The notes under the pieces are model-generated. The model saw only the letters and a list, made by a program, of their open reading frames with translations, searched no databases and was not told the DNA's origin. Source: Microcoleus sp. FACHB-831 (lineage in GTDB: Bacteria > Cyanobacteriota > Cyanobacteriia > Cyanobacteriales > FACHB-T130). Taken from it: a DNA stretch of 64,000 nucleotides. The stretch spans positions 1-64,000 of the forward strand of contig NZ_JACJON010000083.1 in NCBI RefSeq assembly GCF_014695585.1, in the 5' to 3' direction. This document shows, in pieces, positions 36,571 to 46,803 of this stretch. Each line of letters opens with the position of its first letter. The first letter of the stretch is position 1. Position numbers and translations under genes: made by a program.

Positions 36571-39500
36571 ATGCTTACTCTTCCCGCCTACGAAATTACT
36601 CAAGTTTTGCATGAAGGTATATCTACAATTATTTATCGGGCTTGCAGACAGTTAGATAAATCTTCCGTAATTGTTAAAGCCCTTAAACCAGAGTATCCCA
36701 CCCTGGAAGAACTGAGCCGCTTAAGACATGAATATAAAATTTTAGAAAATGCAGTAGATATAGAAGGAATTGTTAAGCCCCTAGCTTTAGAAAATTATCA
36801 CAACGGTTTAGCGCTAATTTTGCCAGATTTTGGGGCAGAATCGCTGAAAAAATATCTTGGCGATCGCTCCTTGGAAGTAACTAAATTCCTAAATATAGCC
36901 ATACAGCTAGCATCGACCTTAGCACAACTCCATCAAGCCCAGATTATTCATAAAGATATTAAGCCCCACAATATTGTAATTAACCCCGAAACAGGGCAAG
37001 TTAAATTCATCGACTTCAGCATTGCATCGCGCCTAGAGAGAGAAAACCAAACGCTTGGCAACCCCACGTTACTCGAAGGCACCCTCGCCTATATGTCGCC
37101 AGAGCAAACTGGCAGAATGAATCGGTCAATTGACTACCGCACTGATTTTTATTCTTTGGGCGTTACCTTTTATGAAATGCTAACGGGTAAATTGCCTTTT
37201 GACGCGATTGAACCGCTGGAATTAGTACATTGCCATATTGCTAAAGTTCCAGTTCCACCTCATCAGGTCAATTCACAAATTCCCGAACCGGTTTCACATC
37301 TGGTAATAAAATTATTAGCTAAAACTGCTGAAGACCGCTACCAAACTGCGGCGGGATTAAAATTTGACTTAGAAACTTGCTTGCTAAAATTGCAAACTAC
37401 TGGAACTATTTCTGGTTTTATACCCGGTAGTGCAGACAAAGCAGGTCAATTACTGATAGCACAAAAGCTTTATGGACGTGAGGCAGAAGTTGCTAGGCTT
37501 TTGGCAACATTCGAGCGCGTTGCTGTTGGCACGACGGAAATGATGCTGGTATCGGGTTATTCCGGAATTGGCAAAACTGTTTTAGTCAATGAAGTTCACA
37601 AACCTATTGTGCGGCAACGGGGTTATTTTATTGCCGGGAAATTCGACCAATTCAAGCGGAATATTCCCTTTGCTTCATTAATTCAAGCTTTCCAATCGTT
37701 AATTCAACAGTTACTCACCGAAAACTCGTCACAAATCGAAACTTGGAAAGAAAAACTGTTATCGGCTTTAGGCGTTAACGGGCAAATCATCATCGACGTG
37801 ATTCCTGAAGTCGAACTGATTATCGGAAAACAGCCACCCGTCCCCGAATTAGGTGGAACGGAATCGCAAAACCGTTTCAGTCGCGTATTTAAACAATTTA
37901 TCGGTGTATTTACAACCCAAGAACATCCCCTCGTTGTCTTCTTGGATGACTTGCAGTGGGCTGATTCAGCATCGCTAAAATTGATCGAATTGCTGATGAC
38001 CGATAGTGACAGCCAATATTTATTGCTAATTGGTGCGTATCGAGATAACGAAGTTTTTCCGACGCATCCAACCATTCAGACGATCGAAAAAATCCAACAA
38101 GCGGGTACTGCTGTCAATAATATTGTACTCGGCCCGTTACAACTCGTTCACGTCGAAGAATTAATCGCCGATACGTTAAATGAATCGGTTCGTTCCAAGC
38201 TGCTAGCGGAGTTACTTTTCAACAAAACTCAGGGAAATCCCTTCTTCTTAACTCAACTGCTCAAAACTCTTTACGAAGAAGACTTGTTAACTTATGACTT
38301 ATATTCGGGCGCTTGGCAGTGGAATATCGAGCAAATTCAAGCGATAGGGATTACCGACTATAACGTTGTCGAACTGATTGGCAGAAATATTCGCAAGCTG
38401 CCAGAAGATACGCAGAAAGTATTAAAACTGGCAGCTTGTATTGGCAACACATTTAACTTAGAAGTCTTGAGCGTTGTCAATGAAGAATCTTCTTTAGTTA
38501 CGGCAGCACAGTTGTGGTCAGCACTTCAGGCTGGGTTGATTTTGCCTTTGAGCAATGAATACAAAATTCCCCTCGTATTTAGTCAGGAGGAAGCGGGCGG
38601 GTTTAGCTTAACAGATGTCAAAGTTGACTACAAGTTTTTACATGACCGAGTGCAGCAAGCTGCTTATTCTTTGATTCCCGATGACCAGAAGAAAGAAACA
38701 CACCTGAAAATTGGGCAACTGCTGCTGCATTCGACGACGCCCGAAGAACGGAAAGAGAATATCTTCGCCCTCGTCAACCAACTCAATTACGGGACTGACT
38801 TGCTCGCGGCGGAAGCCGAGAAATACGAGCTAGCCGCTCTCAATCTCATCGCCGGTCAAAAAGCCAAAACCGCCACAGCGTATGAGTCGGCTGTCAAATA
38901 TTTGAATGTGGGGTTGGAACTTCTTCCATCTAATAGCTGGGAAAATCAGTACGAATTAACCCTCAATATTTATGTAGAAGCAACCGAAGCAGAATATCTA
39001 AATACTAACTTTGAGCGCACAGAAATTCTGGCGAAATTGACTTTACAAAAAACGCCTAATCTTTTAGACAAAATCAAAGTATACGAAGTAGAAATAGCCT
39101 CTTATATTTCTCAAGGGCAAATGCTTAAAGGCATCGATGTGGGACTGTCAGCCCTTAAAATGCTGGGCGTTAATCTGTCTAGTGACGATCCAGATAGTCA
39201 GTGGATAGTGAAGTTGCCGCGGATTGAAGAATTGAAAAATATGCCGCTGATGACAGACCCTTATCAACTAGCAGCAATGCGGTTGTTAATGCAGCTTAGT
39301 ACTGCTCTATATATTGCTAGACCGGACTTAATGCTGCCAGCTATGTCAACCATGATCGATTTATCTATAAAGCAGGGAAATTCTCCAATCTCAGCTTATG
39401 CCTACGGTTTTTATGGCCCACTTTTAGTTCATGCTGGAAATATTGAGGCTGCATATCATACTGGCAATCTGGCTTTCAGTCTCTTAGAGCAATTTGATGC

Positions 39501-42500
39501 CAAGTCCCTCAAGGCTAAAGTATATGGTCTGTTTTATATTTATACCCAACCCTGGAAAAAGCATATTAAAGATACCTTTATACCATTACAGGAAGGATGT
39601 CAAATTGGATTAGAAACTGGAGATATAGAATGGTCGAGCTATTGCAATCTAAACTATTGTTCTCACTTATTTTACAGCGGAGAACACCTGCCCAGTGCAG
39701 ATAGTAAGATAGCTCAATATTTTGAACTTGCAAAAATAAATAAATGCGCTACAGCCACCTACAGTAATAGCTTGTGGAGGCAATTAATCTTAAACTTGCG
39801 AGGATTGGCCGCTGATAAATATTGTTTGAAAGGTGAAAGTTTTGACGAGGTAGAAATGCTGCCTCAGTTGGAAGAATTAAAAATAAAGCCGATTATTTGT
39901 CTTTGCAGATTGGCCAAAGGAATGCTTTTTTATCTACTAAAAGATAGCACTAAAAGCGTCGATAATCTTAGATTTGCCTTGGAAACCATCCAATCACTGC
40001 AAGGATTTATAGTGGTTGCTATACACAACTTCTACTATTCCCTATCTCTCCTCGCTGAGGCTTCCAATTCTACAGAAACTAGCAAGCAGCAACTTTTGAT
40101 AGACGAGGTGACAGCGAATCAAGAAAAGATGCGAAAATGGGCAATGCACGCTCCAGAAAATTTTCAGCATAAGTACGAGTTAGTAGAAGCAGAAAAAGCG
40201 CGAATTTTGGGGCAGAAGGAAAAAGCAATAGATTATTACGATCGCGCCATTAAAGGAGCAGCAGAGCAGGGATATATTCAGGAAGAAGCTTTAGCCAACG
40301 AACTGGCAGCAGAGTTTCAGCTATCTCTGGGCAGAGAGAAAATTGCTAAGACTTATATGACAGATGCCTACTATGGCTATATTCGCTGGGGTGCTAAGGC
40401 GAAAGTTGAAGATTTAGATAAACGATATCCTAAATTAATTGCGCGCTCGCCTGTCGCAGAAATCCACAGTGGCTTCGACTTCACTGCAACAATTGCCAGT
40501 TTAACCACCACTGGTAGCCACGCAGAAATTCTGGACATGGCATCGGTAATGAAAGCGTCTCAAGCGATTTCTGGCGAGATTGTATTAGACAAACTGCTAG
40601 AAAAATTAATGAAAATATTGATAGAAAATGCAGGCGCTCAAACTGGCTTGCTCATCTTATCAAAGCAGGGTCAGTTCTTTATAGAAGCAGCCGGGAATAA
40701 AGAAGAAGTACAAGTGCTGCGATCGCTACCCGTTTCCACCAGCCAGCAACTACCAGCCACAGTCGTCAACTACGTCACCAGAACTCAAAAAGATGTCGTT
40801 TTAAACGATGCCTTCCAAGAAAAAATATTTAACAACGATCCTTACATCCTCCAAAACAAACCAAAATCCCTACTGTGTGCGCCCATCATCTATCAAGGCA
40901 AATTAACAGCCATCCTTTACCTAGAAAACAATCTGATTGCGGGTGCATTTACGCCGAAACGTATAGAAGTTCTGCGAATATTATCCGCGCAGGCGGCAAT
41001 TTCAATTGAGCAGGCTCGTTTGTACGCAGATTTAGAAGTAGCTAAAATCAGTTTAGAAGCAAAAGTACAAGAGCGAACGTTGGAGTTACAGGAAAAAAAC
41101 GTGCATCTGCAAAAAGCAGAAGCCGCCGCACAATCTGCCAACCATGCCAAAAGTGATTTCCTGGCGAGTATGAGCCACGAACTACGCACGCCACTTAATG
41201 GCATATTGGGTTATGCCCAAATTCTCAAACGAGATAAAACTATAACTGACTCGCAAAAAGATGGTTTAAACATCATTTACCAGTGTGGCGATCATCTACT
41301 AAATTTGATTAATGACATTCTAGATTTATCTAAAATTGAAGCTAGGAAGATGGAACTCCATCCAACGGATTTTCATTTTACAGAATTTCTAGAAGGTCTA
41401 GCTGAAATTTGCCGCATCAAAGCCCAACAAAAAGGCATTGCGTTAATTTACGAACCAATTACAGCGCTTCCTGCTGGAGTTAGAGCCGATGAAAAACGCT
41501 TGCGGCAAGTATTAATTAACTTACTGGGAAATGCAGTTAAATTTACTGAAACTGGCGGAGTTGCTTTTAAGGTTGGCTACCACGAAGGCAAGATGCGGTT
41601 TGAGGTGGAAGACACGGGGGTGGGGATGGCGCCAGAGCAATTAGAAGAGATATTCTTGCCGTTCCACCAGGTAGGAGACAACAATCTCAAAACTGAAGGA
41701 ACTGGATTGGGGCTGGCAATTAGCCGTCAATTAGTGGAAATGATGGGCGGTAAAATTAAAGTGAAAAGTACCCCCGGTAAAGGTAGTATTTTCTTCTTTG
41801 ATTTAGATTTACCGGAAGTATCCAACCAAGGTGGATTTACTAAAAAAGAACAGCTAAATATTCAAGGTTTCAAAGGCCATAAGCGCAAAATTATTGTAGC
41901 AGACGATAAAAGAGAAAATCGCTCAATATTGGTAAAAATGCTATCGCCTTTAGGGTTTGAAATGGTGGAAGCTACAGATGGTCAAGAATGTCTGAAGAAG
42001 GCAGAAGAAATACATCCTGATTGCATCTTAATGGATCTAATGATGCCTCAGTTGAATGGCTTTGAAGCTACCCGACGGATTAGGCGATCGCCAGACCTAA
42101 AAGATGTGGTAGTGATTGGCACTTCCGCCAGCGTTTTTGATTTCGATCAGCACAAGAGTAAGGAGGTAGGTTGCAACGATTTTCTCCCCAAACCTATTCG
42201 AGTAGAAGAATTATTAGATAAGTTAAACCTTCACTTAAAGTTGGAATGGGTTTATGAAGAAGGCAAAAACGAAAACACAATTAAGCACGTAGCAGAACAT
42301 TCTCAGGATTCTAGCCTTTTTCCTCAGCATTCGTTTGTAGTTCCCCCTCCTGAAGAGATGGCTGCTTTGTTTGATTTAGTAATGAGGGGGGATATCAATA
42401 GTATTGTAGAAACAACTGTTAAACTGGAAAAAACAGATGCTAAATTTGCACCTTTTGCTAGGGAAATACAGGAGTTAGCAAAAGGGTTTCAGGTCAAAAA

Positions 42501-42540
42501 AATCCGCGATTTTCTTAAAAATGTAGGTATAAATAAATGA
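36571..42540 (+). CDS. Giant hybrid Ser/Thr-His kinase with receiver domain (HstK-type)
   Basis: The 1989-residue paralogue of the neighbouring divergent kinase has a Ser/Thr kinase (about 1-275, with [10 protein letters not shown] and DFS) and an AAA ATPase (about 290-620, [21 protein letters not shown]). A helical repeat region and a GAF domain (about 1330-1480) follow. The histidine kinase is a different subtype from the neighbour's, with phospho-acceptor His1536 in MSHELRTPLNG and box TGLGLAISRQL. A receiver domain (about 1770-1890) has a putative phospho-acceptor Asp1822 in ILMDLMMPQ. A short C-terminal tail follows, without a recognised domain. The gene overlaps the next by 4 nt (ATGA), which indicates co-translation and a likely phosphorelay. 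Confidence 0.9.
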   Translation: MLTLPAYEITQVLHEGISTIIYRACRQLDKSSVIVKALKPEYPTLEELSRLRHEYKILENAVDIEGIVKPLALENYHNGLALILPDFGAESLKKYLGDRSLEVTKFLNIAIQLASTLAQLHQAQIIHKDIKPHNIVINPETGQVKFIDFSIASRLERENQTLGNPTLLEGTLAYMSPEQTGRMNRSIDYRTDFYSLGVTFYEMLTGKLPFDAIEPLELVHCHIAKVPVPPHQVNSQIPEPVSHLVIKLLAKTAEDRYQTAAGLKFDLETCLLKLQTTGTISGFIPGSADKAGQLLIAQKLYGREAEVARLLATFERVAVGTTEMMLVSGYSGIGKTVLVNEVHKPIVRQRGYFIAGKFDQFKRNIPFASLIQAFQSLIQQLLTENSSQIETWKEKLLSALGVNGQIIIDVIPEVELIIGKQPPVPELGGTESQNRFSRVFKQFIGVFTTQEHPLVVFLDDLQWADSASLKLIELLMTDSDSQYLLLIGAYRDNEVFPTHPTIQTIEKIQQAGTAVNNIVLGPLQLVHVEELIADTLNESVRSKLLAELLFNKTQGNPFFLTQLLKTLYEEDLLTYDLYSGAWQWNIEQIQAIGITDYNVVELIGRNIRKLPEDTQKVLKLAACIGNTFNLEVLSVVNEESSLVTAAQLWSALQAGLILPLSNEYKIPLVFSQEEAGGFSLTDVKVDYKFLHDRVQQAAYSLIPDDQKKETHLKIGQLLLHSTTPEERKENIFALVNQLNYGTDLLAAEAEKYELAALNLIAGQKAKTATAYESAVKYLNVGLELLPSNSWENQYELTLNIYVEATEAEYLNTNFERTEILAKLTLQKTPNLLDKIKVYEVEIASYISQGQMLKGIDVGLSALKMLGVNLSSDDPDSQWIVKLPRIEELKNMPLMTDPYQLAAMRLLMQLSTALYIARPDLMLPAMSTMIDLSIKQGNSPISAYAYGFYGPLLVHAGNIEAAYHTGNLAFSLLEQFDAKSLKAKVYGLFYIYTQPWKKHIKDTFIPLQEGCQIGLETGDIEWSSYCNLNYCSHLFYSGEHLPSADSKIAQYFELAKINKCATATYSNSLWRQLILNLRGLAADKYCLKGESFDEVEMLPQLEELKIKPIICLCRLAKGMLFYLLKDSTKSVDNLRFALETIQSLQGFIVVAIHNFYYSLSLLAEASNSTETSKQQLLIDEVTANQEKMRKWAMHAPENFQHKYELVEAEKARILGQKEKAIDYYDRAIKGAAEQGYIQEEALANELAAEFQLSLGREKIAKTYMTDAYYGYIRWGAKAKVEDLDKRYPKLIARSPVAEIHSGFDFTATIASLTTTGSHAEILDMASVMKASQAISGEIVLDKLLEKLMKILIENAGAQTGLLILSKQGQFFIEAAGNKEEVQVLRSLPVSTSQQLPATVVNYVTRTQKDVVLNDAFQEKIFNNDPYILQNKPKSLLCAPIIYQGKLTAILYLENNLIAGAFTPKRIEVLRILSAQAAISIEQARLYADLEVAKISLEAKVQERTLELQEKNVHLQKAEAAAQSANHAKSDFLASMSHELRTPLNGILGYAQILKRDKTITDSQKDGLNIIYQCGDHLLNLINDILDLSKIEARKMELHPTDFHFTEFLEGLAEICRIKAQQKGIALIYEPITALPAGVRADEKRLRQVLINLLGNAVKFTETGGVAFKVGYHEGKMRFEVEDTGVGMAPEQLEEIFLPFHQVGDNNLKTEGTGLGLAISRQLVEMMGGKIKVKSTPGKGSIFFFDLDLPEVSNQGGFTKKEQLNIQGFKGHKRKIIVADDKRENRSILVKMLSPLGFEMVEATDGQECLKKAEEIHPDCILMDLMMPQLNGFEATRRIRRSPDLKDVVVIGTSASVFDFDQHKSKEVGCNDFLPKPIRVEELLDKLNLHLKLEWVYEEGKNENTIKHVAEHSQDSSLFPQHSFVVPPPEEMAALFDLVMRGDINSIVETTVKLEKTDAKFAPFAREIQELAKGFQVKKIRDFLKNVGINK

Positions 42541-44105
42541 ACGATCAAAATATTGATAGTGGCGTAATTTTAATCGTTGATGACAACCCTACTAATTTAA
42601 AAGTGTTGTTCAAGCTTTTGGCTGATTCTGGCTTCAAGGTTTTGGTAGCTCAGGATGGCGAAGATGCAATTGAGCAGCTCGATTATGGGTTGCCAGATCT
42701 AATATTATTAGATGTACTCATGCCTGGTATGGATGGGTTTGAGACTTGCCGCCACTTAAAAGCTAAGGAATCAACGAAAGACGTTCCCGTAATTTTTATG
42801 ACGGCGCTTTCAGAAACGGTGGATAAGGTCAAAGGTTTGAATCTTGGAGCCGTAGACTATATTACTAAACCACTCCAGCATGAAGAGGTTTTAGCCCGTG
42901 TCAAAGTTCATTTAAGCTTGCGAAATTTAACTAAAAGATTGCAAGAGCAAAACGTGCGTCTTGAAGTGGAGATCGAAGAGCGTGTAAAGGCAGAGTCAGC
43001 TCTCTTAAAGCTAACGTCTGAATTAGAAACACGAGTACAAGAAAGAACGAATGAACTTTCACAATCAAATCAGTTGTTAACCGCATCAAATGAGCAGTTG
43101 CAACAGGAAATTCAAGAGCGCATTACTACGGAAGCAGCATTGCAGGAATCAGAAACACGCTATCGAGATCAAGCTAATCAGCTAGAACTTGCCTTTCGCA
43201 AACTTCAACAAACCCAAAGTCAATTAGTTCACAGTGAAAAAATGTCCAGTTTGGGACAACTGGTTGCGGGTGTCGCCCATGAAATTAACAATCCTGTAAA
43301 CTTCATCTATGGTAATCTTACGCACGCGCATCACTATAGTAAAGACATTCTTGGTTTATTGAAGCTTTATATTAAATACTTTCCATCAGCCCCGGCAGAG
43401 ATCGAAGAGTACGCTAACGCTATAGATTTGGACTTTTTGATTGAAGACTTGCCTAAATTACTGGGTTCGATGAAGGTGGGGGCAGATCGCATCCGCGAGC
43501 TAATTCAATCGTTGCGGAATTTTTCCCGCGTGGATGAAGCACAAATGAAACCAGTGGATATTCATGCTGGGCTTGATAGCACGCTGTTGATTTTGCACAA
43601 TCGGTTTAAACCTAGCGCTAACAATCCAGGTATTCAGCTAGTTAAAGAATATGGCAAGCTGCCCGCAGTAGAGTGTTATCCGGGGCAGCTTAACCAGGTA
43701 TTTATGAATCTGATTGCCAATGCAATTGATGCTTTGGAGGATCGTGACAAAGAGCGATCGCCCGAAGATGTTTACTGTTTCCTCAGCTCAATTCGGATTC
43801 GCACCGAAGTAACCGATAGTAACTTCGTGACTATTCGGATTTCGGATAATGGCCCCGGTATGGCATCTGAAGTACGCGATCGCCTATTCGATCCTTTCTT
43901 TACAACGAAACCCGAAGGTAGAGGCACTGGTTTGGGCTTGTCTATTAGCTACCAAATTGTCGTCTCCAAACACGGTGGTCAGATAATTTGTCTTTCAGCA
44001 CCTGACGAGGGTGCAGAGTTCCTGATTAAAATTCCCATCCGACAGCAGCCTCTGGAATCTGCTTGCAAAGTAGCCAGTTGGAAAAAAATGCCTACTCTCA
44101 GCTAA
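42537..44105 (+). CDS. Receiver-histidine kinase protein, partner of the upstream giant kinase
   Basis: The 522-residue protein has an N-terminal receiver domain (about 12-130). VILIVDDNPTNLKVL gives the acidic pocket, LILLDVLMPGMDG the phospho-acceptor Asp, and DYITKP the conserved Lys. A coiled coil follows (about 135-240). A histidine kinase comes next with [17 protein letters not shown], then QVFMNLIANAIDALED (N box), DNGPGM (G1) and GRGTGLGLSISYQIV (G2). The kinase part is closely similar to that of the 30056-35563 protein. ATGA overlap with the preceding gene indicates an operon. No output DNA-binding domain is present, so the signal must pass to another protein. Confidence 0.9.
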   Translation: MNDQNIDSGVILIVDDNPTNLKVLFKLLADSGFKVLVAQDGEDAIEQLDYGLPDLILLDVLMPGMDGFETCRHLKAKESTKDVPVIFMTALSETVDKVKGLNLGAVDYITKPLQHEEVLARVKVHLSLRNLTKRLQEQNVRLEVEIEERVKAESALLKLTSELETRVQERTNELSQSNQLLTASNEQLQQEIQERITTEAALQESETRYRDQANQLELAFRKLQQTQSQLVHSEKMSSLGQLVAGVAHEINNPVNFIYGNLTHAHHYSKDILGLLKLYIKYFPSAPAEIEEYANAIDLDFLIEDLPKLLGSMKVGADRIRELIQSLRNFSRVDEAQMKPVDIHAGLDSTLLILHNRFKPSANNPGIQLVKEYGKLPAVECYPGQLNQVFMNLIANAIDALEDRDKERSPEDVYCFLSSIRIRTEVTDSNFVTIRISDNGPGMASEVRDRLFDPFFTTKPEGRGTGLGLSISYQIVVSKHGGQIICLSAPDEGAEFLIKIPIRQQPLESACKVASWKKMPTLS

Positions 44106-44134
44106 TCTTCAATAACTGTCTGGCTACCAAAATA

Positions 44135-44155
44135 TGCGGGGTTTTAGACCCCGCA
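44135..44155. terminator. Short hairpin between convergent genes
   Basis: TGCGGGG (44135-44141) and CCCCGCA (44149-44155) flank a 7-nt loop between the stop codons of the sensor kinase and por. The minus-strand side is followed by ATATTTT, so it may end the por transcript. Confidence 0.45.
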
Positions 44156-44160
44156 ATAGC

Positions 44161-45536
<1,376 letters not shown>

Positions 45537-46172
45537 TTACCGTTGAACAGACTTTGAAGAATAAGCCCTGAGTTGATGAAAAGTACCCCAACCATTCCAT
45601 TGTCCGTCTGGCGGTTCCCAATATTTGACATATCTCGCAGCAGTCGGTTTGATTGCAACATCAATATCAAGTTTATTGAAAACAGTTGTTGGAGAGTAAG
45701 GATGAACAATGTTGGAAACTAACTGCCAAGACTTGTTATCTGTTGATACTTCAACTCGAAATGTCAATGAATTCTTAAACGCACCATCCCAATCGATGTT
45801 ATAGCCGATTCCATTGAGTTGATAAACGGAACCCAAATCCACGACTTGAAAGGTGCCCTTGCCACTATTCGTTTCATTTCCCCATCGGCCTATCTGGGGA
45901 TAATTTGTTGTTGTTTTGTAATCCACATCATCATTAGCATTACCCCAACTTGGGTAAGTAATTCCTCCGCCTCTTGCAATCACCTGTTTTTTCGCAGCAA
46001 CGTTAACCCCTGGGAAGTTAAGTTTTTTTGCAACTTTAACTTCTCGATCGGGTTGAGCTTTTGATGGAAGCGGGGAGGAGTTTTTTAAGTCTTGTGTAGA
46101 TTCAGAACAACCAATTAACGTGAAAGCGACAAAAAAGGCAAAGGCGGATAATTTAACAATGTGGATTTTCAT
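45537..46172 (-). CDS. Lipoprotein with discoidin-like (F5/8 type C) domain
   Basis: The start was set at the internal ATG (46172), which has AAAGGAG 8 nt upstream, instead of the ATG at 46220. The product is 211 residues. It begins MKIHIVKLSAFAFFVAF and has a lipobox LIGC, so it is likely lipid-anchored and exported. A linker (SPLPSKAQPDREVKVAKK) precedes a beta-sandwich like the discoidin/F5-8C family. Landmarks there are FQVVDLGSVYQLNGIGYN, FRVEVSTDNKSWQLV, KLDIDVAIKPTAARYVKYW and the C-terminal WGTFHQLRAY. Such domains bind carbohydrates or other surface ligands. No enzyme domain is present. Confidence 0.7.
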   Translation of the reverse strand: MKIHIVKLSAFAFFVAFTLIGCSESTQDLKNSSPLPSKAQPDREVKVAKKLNFPGVNVAAKKQVIARGGGITYPSWGNANDDVDYKTTTNYPQIGRWGNETNSGKGTFQVVDLGSVYQLNGIGYNIDWDGAFKNSLTFRVEVSTDNKSWQLVSNIVHPYSPTTVFNKLDIDVAIKPTAARYVKYWEPPDGQWNGWGTFHQLRAYSSKSVQR

Positions 46173-46382
46173 TGTATGTCTCCTTTGGAATTTCACAAAA
46201 GTTAATTTAAATTCACGCAAATAGATATTTTTCGTCAGAATTTATAGATAAATAAGAAATAAAATTGTATTGGCTTCTATTCGATTGAAGCAATAAAATA
46301 TAAAAACGTCAATAGCCTTTTATACTAAGTGCTTTTTGCAGTTGTAAGACAAAAGTAAGATCAATTTTTTTTTTGTTAGAAA

Positions 46383-46628
46383 GTGGGTCGGAGTCTTGTT
46401 AAACCGCTTGAATGTGCCTATAAGTATAGGATAAAAATCCGAAAGTTATGCAAAATGTTGGACAATTACCAGGTGGAAGCGCCTACGCTGAGGGCGGAAG
46501 ACATTGCGGTCTCGTTTGATGCGATTGACGTTCTTTGTTATGTGCGCGGAATAGTTCTTCGAGATGCTATAAAAAATGAATGGATAGTGCGATCGCCAGG
46601 CGAAAATGTTTTTACAAGATATTTGTAA
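46383..46628 (+). pseudogene. Deleted remnant of a nucleotidyltransferase-family gene
   Basis: The GTG-started 81-residue frame has no complete fold of its own. Residues about 47-59 (AIDVLCYVRGIVL) match residues 168-180 of the nucleotidyltransferase at 59153-59962 (VIDALSYMRGIVL). Directly after them, RDAIKNEWIVRSPGENVFTRYL matches that protein's residues 237-259 (RDAIKTPELIVRSP, then STKYL). About 56 residues between these blocks are missing, and the nucleotidyltransferase catalytic part is absent. This is the pattern of an internally deleted paralogue. Confidence 0.65.
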
Positions 46629-46803
46629 CCAGTGATAAAGGGCTTTAACCCCCGCTAAAGTTCCGGTAATTTTATGAGTGCGATCGCATCTAGCATTTTA
46701 CAGTTATATTCAGCACAATCTTGTAAAGACGCCATCTATCCCGTCTTCCAACACCTAGCTGGGGTATAAACTGTAGTCAGGAGCGCACAAAGTCTGGACG
46801 AAG

